Assembly (NCBI GenBank): GCA_937859745.1
Contig: CALMAQ010000165.1
Location: 1-36,209 of the forward strand
Direction of reading: 5' to 3'
Source of the DNA: an uncultured Verrucomicrobiota bacterium
GTDB taxonomy: Bacteria; Verrucomicrobiota; Verrucomicrobiia; Chthoniobacterales; SZAS-18
DNA length: 36,209 bases
The position numbers and the translations under genes are program-made. Of the stretch, positions 17,536-24,060 are shown piece after piece. The notes beneath the pieces were generated by a model. It was not told the DNA's origin. It saw nothing but the letters and a program-made list of their open reading frames with translations, and did not search any database. How positions within the stretch are numbered: position 1 is the first letter of the stretch; the number at the start of each line of letters is the position of its first letter.

Positions 17536-18648
17536 GTGAAACACCCGAGAGTCCGGTTTCTGTTGCGCGCCTTGGGCTCTCTCGCGCTCATCGCCGTTCT
17601 GCTCAGCCGGTTGGATTGGTTCGCGGTCATCCGATTGGTTCGCGGGGTCGTTCTCGTCCCCCTCCTGGCGGGCTCGCTCACCGGGATCGCCAGCCAGTTC
17701 CTGATGGCGGAGCGCACCCGGCGAATGCTCCGTCATTGGGGGGTGCGCCTGAGCCGCGCGAGCGCCTGTTCGGTGACGTGGACGGGACAATTTTGCAACA
17801 ACTTCCTGCCGGGCGGCATGGGCGGCGACATGGTCAAGTTCTACCGCGTGGGTCAGCTTTTTCCGCATGCCCGGGCGGCGACGCTCGTCGCCCTCGTGGC
17901 GGATCGTCTCATGGCGCTGGTGGCGCTGGTGGCGCTTTCGACCGTGGCACTCGCGTGCGGGGACCGCGCGATGCTCCGCCAACTGGCGCGGGGGGTGGCA
18001 CCGGGTTCGTGGAGGGATCACCTTCCGGCCTGGGGTCTGGCCTTCCTGGTCGGATTGGCGCTGGCCGCGTGCGTCTCGCTAGTGGCATGGCGTCGCCGTC
18101 GGGCAATCATGGCTAGGGTAGGAAGCCATCTGCAAAGCGTGCGACGGGCGCTCGCGCAAGGTGGCCGCTTGGATGGCACGGTGGCGAGCGCATTTCTGCT
18201 CGCCGTGGCGGTTCATTCTCTCGGGATGATCAGCGCGCTCCTGTTCGCGCGCTCCCTGGCAATTCCTTTAGGCGTGGGGCAAGTGTTCCTCGTCTGGCCC
18301 GTGGTGCTCGTCGCGATGATGATGCCTGTTTCAGTGAACGGCTACGGTCTGCGTGAGTTCATCCTGCTTTACTACTTCGAGCAGTGGCACCTGACCTCGC
18401 ACGTCGGGGCGGGAGCGGGCGTCAAAGAGTCGATCGTTGCGCTCTCGCTGCTGACCGTGGTGAACGACCTGTTGTGCAATTTTCCGGGGGGTCTCCTTTT
18501 GCTGTTGTCGGGAGGATCATCCACGGCGTCGGCAGACGCGGCGGAAGGCGGAATTGATCGCTCCTTGCCCGGAGCGGGAAGTTCCGGTGGGTCGGACGCT
18601 TCAAGCCTTGGCGTAAAGATAAGCCCAGGCAATCAACGCAGCCTGTAG
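17536..18648 (+). CDS. UPF0104 / lysylphosphatidylglycerol-synthase-type membrane protein (putative lipid flippase)
   Basis: A 370-aa polytopic membrane protein with about eight helices resembling the transmembrane domain of MprF-type lysylphosphatidylglycerol synthases (UPF0104). Family-like motifs are SQFLMAERTRRMLRHWG, CNNFLPGGMGGDMVKFYRV, ALVADRLMALVALVALS and MPVSVNGYGLREFILLYYF. Members without the soluble synthase domain, like this one, are thought to move lipids or lipid-linked sugars across the inner membrane; the substrate is unknown. GTG 17536 is chosen because it leads directly into RVRFLLRALGSLALI; the track's earlier start has no homologous look. The last 45 residues are a Ser/Gly-rich hydrophilic tail, and its final 48 bp overlap the end of the convergent DoxX gene. 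Confidence 0.82.
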   Translation: MKHPRVRFLLRALGSLALIAVLLSRLDWFAVIRLVRGVVLVPLLAGSLTGIASQFLMAERTRRMLRHWGVRLSRASACSVTWTGQFCNNFLPGGMGGDMVKFYRVGQLFPHARAATLVALVADRLMALVALVALSTVALACGDRAMLRQLARGVAPGSWRDHLPAWGLAFLVGLALAACVSLVAWRRRRAIMARVGSHLQSVRRALAQGGRLDGTVASAFLLAVAVHSLGMISALLFARSLAIPLGVGQVFLVWPVVLVAMMMPVSVNGYGLREFILLYYFEQWHLTSHVGAGAGVKESIVALSLLTVVNDLLCNFPGGLLLLLSGGSSTASADAAEGGIDRSLPGAGSSGGSDASSLGVKISPGNQRSL

Positions 18649-18951
18649 CGGCAAGCGCACCCATAGCGTCCAGACGGGGATGCGTGGGAAAAGCTCCGGG
18701 TGCAGCGCCATGTAAACGTTCGCGGGGAACACAGCCACTAGCAACACGATGAGCCCCCAACCGGCGAGGCGCGTTGTGACCGGGACGAGCAGCGCCGCGC
18801 CGAGCAAGATCTCGGCGACCCCGCTGATCAGCACGATCAATCTTGGCTGCGGGAACACGGGCGGCACGATCCGCTGGTACGCACCGGTGAAGCCGAAATG
18901 GCCGAACCCTGCCACGATGAACAGGCAGCCGAACATGAATTTGGCGATCAT
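18601..18951 (-). CDS. DoxX-family small membrane protein
   Basis: A 116-aa protein with four predicted membrane helices, starting MIAKFMFGCLFIVAGFGHFG, then LIVLISGVAEILLGAALLVP, AGWGLIVLLVAVFPANVYMA and a C-terminal helix ending AWAYLYAKA. The pattern AG..HF, SG..EI.LG and FPANVYMA is that of DoxX/DoxD-like proteins, which are membrane proteins often linked to redox metabolism. The exact function is unknown. It converges on and overlaps the flippase-like gene by 48 bp, entirely within that gene's non-conserved tail. Confidence 0.85.
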   Translation of the reverse strand: MIAKFMFGCLFIVAGFGHFGFTGAYQRIVPPVFPQPRLIVLISGVAEILLGAALLVPVTTRLAGWGLIVLLVAVFPANVYMALHPELFPRIPVWTLWVRLPLQAALIAWAYLYAKA

Positions 18952-19267
18952 TGCTCTGTTCGGTTGGGCATGTCGGTCGGTAGGTTAGGAGGATCGCACG
19001 GCGAGTCCAAGCTCGAAATCATCAGGCCTCATCGGATATGGGCGATGCCAGTCCAAGCCCATGACGCAAATGGCAACCGGGGATTTTACGCTTGCGGCAG
19101 CCACGCTCCGGCTGGAAACTTCTCCCGTGGCAGTGCTTTTTGCCTCCGTGGCTTGACTTCGTGGCGTGTTAAGTCCGGAAGGCAGACTACAAAGCGCGGC
19201 ACAGACATTGCAGGCGTTGCGCAGCACAGCACTCAACCCGTTCAAAGATAGAGTTTGGTTGGCAATA
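18952..19267. other. 316-bp gap upstream of tRNA-Leu
   Basis: No supported gene. The DoxX promoter should lie at the left end (minus strand) and the tRNA-Leu promoter at the right end, but no clear -35/-10 pair was found for either. The 86-aa minus-strand and 117-aa plus-strand ORFs crossing here match nothing recognised and look like chance frames. Confidence 0.35.
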
Positions 19268-19352
19268 GCCGATGTGGCGAAATGGCAGACGCAACGGACT
19301 TAAAATCCGTTATTCCGAAAGGGGTGTGTGGGTTCGAGTCCCACCATCGGCA
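19268..19352 (+). tRNA. tRNA-Leu (anticodon TAA)
   Basis: A class II tRNA of 85 nt. Acceptor arms GCCGATG and CATCGGC pair fully, with discriminator A. The anticodon arm ACGGA-CTTAAAA-TCCGT gives TAA. A long variable arm follows and the T arm is GTGGGTTCGAGTCCCAC. Its 3' end is the apparent integration site of the island that follows. Confidence 0.96.
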
Positions 19353-19353
19353 A
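19328..19353 (+). repeat. attL-like copy at the tRNA-Leu 3' end
   Basis: The 26 bases from the T arm to the end of tRNA-Leu recur at 28176-28201 with three mismatches, in the same orientation. Such direct repeats of a tRNA 3' end flank elements integrated by tyrosine recombinases. Confidence 0.65.
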
Positions 19354-19522
19354 CTGTCCAATTCATGCCAATTTACGACGGTTCTCCCGCCAGGAGATTT
19401 GCCGCCGAAAATGGCTGGTTCCCGAGCTGGCCTTGCCAGATTCTCGCCACATCTTGGATGCCCCCACCCTGCAAGGATACCACGCTCAGCGGAAAATAGG
19501 TCGCCCTGGGTAGAGTAGCTAT

Positions 19523-20005
19523 GTGCTCAGAACGAGCTACAGTTTCAAAGTGACCGTGCCGCCCGAATTGAACGGCGGGAAACGAGGGCGCAAGTTTTTC
19601 CACGCGCGCAAGGCGGCTCAACAGTTCGCCGACGATCTTCGTGCGCGGCGGGAGAACTCCAGCACGCGACTAGCCTAGATGCCTGAACCGCCACGTCATG
19701 AGGACCTGGAGTGCGTGGAACGGTTAAAGCCTTTTTCCACTACCTTGAGCCAAGCCACCGAGTTTTTCATCCAGCACCGGCTTGCTGCGGAGCGCGGTTG
19801 CACGGTCCCCAACCTGATCACCAAAGTGATCGAAAGTAAAAGGCAGTCGGCACGCTCGAAAGCTACCTGTCTGATCGTCGGCATCGCGCCCGAGCGCCTC
19901 GTCTTCAACGACGAGAGCAGAGTCAACCGCGCGCTGACGCGCATCGCCAAACACGACTGCACTTTCTGTCGTGCGTTCTTCCCCTACGATCAACCAACGG
20001 AGTAG
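19523..20005 (+). pseudogene. Tyrosine-recombinase (integrase) N-terminal remnant with in-frame stop
   Basis: Starting at GTG 19523 the frame reads VLRTSYSFKVTVPPELNGG and KFFHARKAAQQFADDLRARR. It stops at TAG 19676, resumes in the same frame with ATG directly after (MPEPPRHEDLECVERLKP) and continues through LSQATEFFIQHRLAA and VPNLITKVIESKRQSARSK. This layout (an arm-binding-like beta segment, a 'CVERLKPF..TLSQATEFF' helix pair, then the start of a SAM-like core-binding domain) resembles the N-terminal part of tyrosine integrases seen in Verrucomicrobiota. That match is from memory of the family pattern. After about residue 115 the similarity is lost, and the catalytic domain with its R-H-R-Y residues is absent. 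It lies 170 bp after tRNA-Leu, where an integrase is expected. Confidence 0.65.
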
Positions 20006-20007
20006 TA

Positions 20008-20394
20008 TTAGGGGCACTGCTTCGAGATGATCTGACCAGTGCTGAACACGTAGAAATAGCGCACCCCGTTCATGTTGTAGTGGCCGGCGTTGGACGGACT
20101 AGGGTAACAGTACACGGTCGAGTTCAGCCCAAAGTCGTACAAATAAGGAAACGGGAAGTTCGAGCCCGTGTAGAAGAAGTCGCTGCTGGCGAATACATGA
20201 AAATACACCCCGCCCTTGCCGTCCTGCGCGTCAAAGATGTACTCGCAGCCCAGGTCGAAGTGGAAAATGTAGCGTGGGTCGTACGACTCGGAAAATACGG
20301 AAGGACGGCCAGAGCGATTGCCTCGCGTAAGCTGGCACTGTTTGCCGTGCAACCGCTCAAACCACACCGTCTGGCTGGGCCGCTCAGAACCCAT
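20008..20394 (-). CDS. Hypothetical protein, 128 aa
   Basis: Not recognised. The protein is rich in aromatic residues and Gly/Ser/Asn (FHFDLGCEYIFDAQDG, VYFHVFASSDFFYTG, GHYNMNGVRYFYVFST), ends in SKQCP, and has no signal peptide at the chosen start. The composition looks like a beta-rich extracellular or coat-type domain. GAAGGG lies almost adjacent to the ATG (too close to be ideal), and the protein may be the C-terminal piece of a longer one. It lies 93 bp downstream of the kinase gene on the same strand, so it could be cotranscribed with it. Confidence 0.45.
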   Translation of the reverse strand: MGSERPSQTVWFERLHGKQCQLTRGNRSGRPSVFSESYDPRYIFHFDLGCEYIFDAQDGKGGVYFHVFASSDFFYTGSNFPFPYLYDFGLNSTVYCYPSPSNAGHYNMNGVRYFYVFSTGQIISKQCP

Positions 20395-20487
20395 GCCCTT
20401 CTAAGAAGTCGAGGCTTACCACCGGGTGGCTCCGGAAGTTGGCGCCTCGTCCAGCCATGCGCCGCCAAGACACCTTCCGTGGATCCT

Positions 20488-23400
20488 TCAGGCTCCAGGA
20501 CCGCGCTTTACCTTAGCTGGTTTGAGCAACGCTTGGGCAACCGTGACATAGCTTCGGATTTTGTCGAATCCGCGTGGTATCGATGACAGGATGGATTCCG
20601 CGCTCCCCTGATCTCCAGCCCTTGCCTGCGCGGCAGCGATCCCCGCGAGGGCTTTGGTTTTGGAGACCACCGCCGGGATGTCCCGTGCCGTGCTCAACGC
20701 GGCTGAAATGTCCCCAGCCTGCGCCTGAATAGCGGCGATCTCCCCAAGAGCCGAGGCTTTGTCTTCGGCCCCCGAGACGTCCTGCGCCGTACTCAACGCG
20801 GCTGACACATCCCCTGCCTTTGCCTGCCCGACCGCAACCTCGGCGAGGGTCCTGGCTCTGGAGAGAACCCCGGTGATGTCCCGTGCCGTGCTCAACGCGA
20901 CGGCAAAGTTCTGCCGACTGCCCTCCTGATCTCCTGCTTTTGCCTGCACGACCGCAATCGTGGCGAGCGCCGAGACTTTGTAGTCGGCTTTCATGATGTC
21001 TCGCGCAGTGCTCAATGCGGCTGGAATGTCCCCAACCTGGGCCTTTGCGTCAGCAATTCCTCTGAGGGCCCTCGCCTTGTCAAAATCGTTTGTCATGTCC
21101 CGTGCCGTGCTCAACGCGACGGCAAAGTTCTGCCGACTGCCCTCCTGATCTCCCCCTTCTGCCTGTGCGGCGGCAATCTCTGCGAAGGTCCTGGCTTTGT
21201 CGAAAGCGTCCGTGAGTCCCACCGCGTCATCCAGAGCTTTGGACAAATAGGCTTTCGCCTGCGCGGCGCGCACAGCTTCGAGGGTGAGAGAAGATGCTGC
21301 GGACCCTGGCGGCTTTTGGCCAGACTGCCTGCTGCTGGCTATCCAGGCCAGAGTGTGCCCCGCAGATTTGACGAAAGACCACACGAGCGTTGTGCCTAGG
21401 AGGAGCACCACGAAACCTGCCAAACCCAACCAGTGAGAAAGAGGCTTTCCGCTTGAAGGATCGATGGTGGTATTCGTGGATGCTCGGGAGGGAGGAATGT
21501 CCACCTCCGTATCACTGTGCCCAACCACGCTGGAGGCTTCTTCACTAGGTACCGAGGGCTGCTTCGGCAACCTGTCCGTTGGGTTGGACAAATTGGATGG
21601 TGGTTGCGACACCATCTCCAAGGGAGTGGCCGCCATCGCTTGTGCGGGCGTAGGTTGCCCACCCAACTTCGGTGCGCTGGCTTGTCTAGGCGATGTTAGG
21701 ACGGGTCGGTTACTCTCGCGGCGCGAAACTGGTCGGGCGGAGGCCGCTGGGGCAGCTTGGAAAGGCGACGGAGACGAGGTAGCGGGCAGGGTAGCCAATG
21801 GATGGCGAACGCGGACCACCCCTTCGTTTCCGCCCACCCGCGCGGAACTCAGCCCACAGGTGGCGAACAGCGTGTCACAGAAATCTCTCTCCGTTTGGAA
21901 GCCAGACCCATCCGTCCAGACGGAGTGCAAGGTGGCATTGGCTTCTTCGCTCAGATTCGCTGATGGCACGAACTCTCCGCTCGCTCCCGCATCCGGCAAG
22001 GTGCCACCGACCATCCGAAGAAAAAGATCAGCTAGTGCTAGCACGTACCACGGCTTGACCGGCTTTTGTCTACCCGCAGCGGTATTGCCAACCGTTGGCA
22101 ACTGGGGCGTAAGAGCGTCCAGCATCATGGACACCTGCGGCCATGTTGAAGACGGCAGGCGCAAGCGGCTTCGGGCGGCGGCGAGATCACCGGCTGGTAC
22201 GCCGGACACGACCAATAAAATCTGATGGGTGCCGAGGGCAAGTTTACGCAGACCGTGAGCACGGCAATGCTCCGCCGCATCGAGTGCTTGCATGAGGAGG
22301 CGTACCGCGCCGTCCACTGCCAGCGGTTCTTGCCCTGCCAATAAGTCCGCCAGCGAGAAACCTTCAATCCACTCCGAAACGACGTACTTGTAACCGTGAA
22401 CTCGCTCCAGACAGACGGGGTGGATGAGGCGTGGATGCGGGGCGTCCCGCAGCCGCCCGATGTCACCCTGGAGCCGGTAAAATGCTTGCGCCGTCAGCCA
22501 CGGGCCTGGATGCAGGACTTTCACCGCCACCACCCGCCCATCCTGTCGCGCATCGAACGCACGGAAAACCTTTCCGCTGGCCCCCTCGCCGACCAGTTGC
22601 GTGAGTTGGTAGCGTCCCCCATAGATTTGTCCCACGCGCGGTGGGTTGCTGACCACCGTGGCACCAACCATGGTTTCATCGGCTTTCTCATCGTCCAGGG
22701 GGGCGGGCGGTTCAGGAGCATCCACGGGCGAGGGAGATTGCCGCAAGCAGGCGTCGATCTCCCGGCGCAGGTCGGCGGGCGTTTGGGGGCGATCGGCACG
22801 CTCCTTCGCAAGCATCCTACCCAGCAGGGCACGAACGGGATCGGGTAGCTCGGCAGGCAGTTGGTCGAACGGCGGCGGACTGTCGAGATGCTGCTTGAAC
22901 ACTTTGCCGCGCGAGCCAATGAAGGGCGGCGCGCCTTTGAGCATGTACCAGACGGTGACACCCAGGCTGTAGATGTCCGAGCGGGTGTCGGGGGGAAGGT
23001 CGTCGCATTGCTCGGGACTCGCGTAGAGCGGCGTGCCCAGAAAACCGGTCGTGTTCGTATTAAAGATGGCGTCGTCACCCTCGACGAGGGACTTGGCCAA
23101 GCCGAAGTCGATGAGCTTGACGATCCGCTCGTCCTCCCCCACCTCTTCGACCAACATGATGTTGGCGGGTTTGATGTCGCGGTGGACGAGGTGTTTGTTG
23201 TACGCCGCCATCAAGGCGTTGGTGACCTGCAAAGCGACGTTGAGCGCAGACCGCCAGGGTAAAGGGCCCGCGCGCGTGACGAGGTGCTCGATGGTCTCGC
23301 CATCGATGAACTCCATCGCGTAGAAAAAATTAGCGGAGTTGTTGGCCAAGTGGTACACGCTGGCCACATTGCGGTGGTGCAGGCTCGCGGCGGCGCGGGC

Positions 23401-23649
23401 TTCGCGCACGAAGCGTTCCCGGGCACTTTCCCGGTCGATTAGAACCGCGTTGATGACCTTGAGGGCGACCGGGGACTCCAGGTTGGTGTCCAGGGCCTTG
23501 TAGGTGACTCCCATGCTGCCGCGCCCAAGTTCCCAGAGTTTGCCATCCTCACGGCGGCAGATTCGGAAGTGCTCGAAGGCATCGTCCACGGCGGCAGCGC
23601 AATCCCCACCGGGTCCGGAAGAGGGGTCGGAGGTTAGGTTCTGCGGCAT
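20488..23649 (-). CDS. Eukaryotic-like Ser/Thr protein kinase with second (pseudo)kinase domain and C-terminal repeats
   Basis: A 1053-aa signalling protein. The first kinase domain (about 30-305) is complete: ELGRGSMGVTYKALD, VALKVI, HRDIKPANIML near residue 155, LIDFGLAK, GTPLYASPEQ. A second kinase-like domain (about 345-620) keeps LVGEGASGKVFRAFD and VAVKVL but has GLRKLALGTHQILL where HRDxxxxN should be, and lacks DFG, so it is probably a pseudokinase. A Pro/Ser-rich linker follows, then one membrane helix (LGLAGFVVLLLGTTLVWSF, about 765-785), then a series of 33-40-aa alpha-helical repeats (about 820-1030). This implies a cytoplasmic kinase and an external repeat domain that may sense a ligand or partner. 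It lies within the tRNA-Leu island and is long for the family. Confidence 0.92.
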   Translation of the reverse strand: MPQNLTSDPSSGPGGDCAAAVDDAFEHFRICRREDGKLWELGRGSMGVTYKALDTNLESPVALKVINAVLIDRESARERFVREARAAASLHHRNVASVYHLANNSANFFYAMEFIDGETIEHLVTRAGPLPWRSALNVALQVTNALMAAYNKHLVHRDIKPANIMLVEEVGEDERIVKLIDFGLAKSLVEGDDAIFNTNTTGFLGTPLYASPEQCDDLPPDTRSDIYSLGVTVWYMLKGAPPFIGSRGKVFKQHLDSPPPFDQLPAELPDPVRALLGRMLAKERADRPQTPADLRREIDACLRQSPSPVDAPEPPAPLDDEKADETMVGATVVSNPPRVGQIYGGRYQLTQLVGEGASGKVFRAFDARQDGRVVAVKVLHPGPWLTAQAFYRLQGDIGRLRDAPHPRLIHPVCLERVHGYKYVVSEWIEGFSLADLLAGQEPLAVDGAVRLLMQALDAAEHCRAHGLRKLALGTHQILLVVSGVPAGDLAAARSRLRLPSSTWPQVSMMLDALTPQLPTVGNTAAGRQKPVKPWYVLALADLFLRMVGGTLPDAGASGEFVPSANLSEEANATLHSVWTDGSGFQTERDFCDTLFATCGLSSARVGGNEGVVRVRHPLATLPATSSPSPFQAAPAASARPVSRRESNRPVLTSPRQASAPKLGGQPTPAQAMAATPLEMVSQPPSNLSNPTDRLPKQPSVPSEEASSVVGHSDTEVDIPPSRASTNTTIDPSSGKPLSHWLGLAGFVVLLLGTTLVWSFVKSAGHTLAWIASSRQSGQKPPGSAASSLTLEAVRAAQAKAYLSKALDDAVGLTDAFDKARTFAEIAAAQAEGGDQEGSRQNFAVALSTARDMTNDFDKARALRGIADAKAQVGDIPAALSTARDIMKADYKVSALATIAVVQAKAGDQEGSRQNFAVALSTARDITGVLSRARTLAEVAVGQAKAGDVSAALSTAQDVSGAEDKASALGEIAAIQAQAGDISAALSTARDIPAVVSKTKALAGIAAAQARAGDQGSAESILSSIPRGFDKIRSYVTVAQALLKPAKVKRGPGA
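20560..21260 (-). repeat. Tandem 33/40-aa helical repeats in the kinase C-terminus
   Basis: About six units begin LS(T/K)A(R/Q)D and contain AxALxxIAxxQAxAGD. Most units are 33 aa; two carry a 7-aa insertion (EGSRQNF). The DNA is also repetitive: GATGTCCCGTGCCGTGCTCA recurs with few changes, showing recent duplication or gene conversion. Boundaries are approximate. Confidence 0.8.
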
Positions 23650-24060
23650 TGATGGTTGGATGGGTCTCCCGTTGGGGTATCAGAAGCGTCCGTGCAAGAC
23701 AAGGATATGGTCTTGTCCGGCTGGACGTGGGCGACATGCTTACGGGTTCGCCTCTTTTCTCCGTCTCTTCCAGCCAAAGGATTCATCTTTTCTCCAAGCG
23801 GAGCGCCGCAGGACAATGGACGATACGAGCCAAGCAGACGATTTTAGGTCACCGCTTCCATCCGTCGCATCGCCGCGACCCTGACCGACCACAGCAACGT
23901 GTCTGCATCACCGAGGCTTCTGCACGAAACGCGCCTTTCCGGGTGACAGGAAGCCACTTTTACCACTTTGAACCCGCGCCCCATCGCTATGGCGTGGCCG
24001 AGGGCCGGTTCTAGTGCAGACGCAACGCGCGTGACACGATCTCTCCACAGCACGAGATCG
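23650..24060. other. 411-bp gap between the kinase start and the glycoside hydrolase stop
   Basis: No supported gene. It should hold the kinase promoter (minus strand). A short inverted repeat GACAAG...CTTGTC lies at 23698-23717, about 50 bp upstream of the kinase ATG. A second, perfect 7-bp stem lies at the right edge and is listed separately. Confidence 0.4.
24037..24060 (-). terminator. Stem-loop directly after the glycoside hydrolase stop
   Basis: CGATCTC and GAGATCG form a perfect 7-bp stem with a 10-nt loop, immediately downstream of the minus-strand TAG at 24061-24063. There is no T tract after it, so it is only a possible terminator or mRNA 3' stabiliser. Confidence 0.35.

Noticed and set aside
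19010-19160. Possible cyclic-di-GMP riboswitch between DoxX and tRNA-Leu
   Set aside because: A few words resemble the consensus but the conserved core and paired arms do not line up, and no gene lies suitably downstream.
20560-21260. CRISPR-like array suggested by repeated GATGTCCCGTGCCGTGCTC words
   Set aside because: Repeats are in-frame units of the kinase C-terminus with related, not unique, spacers.
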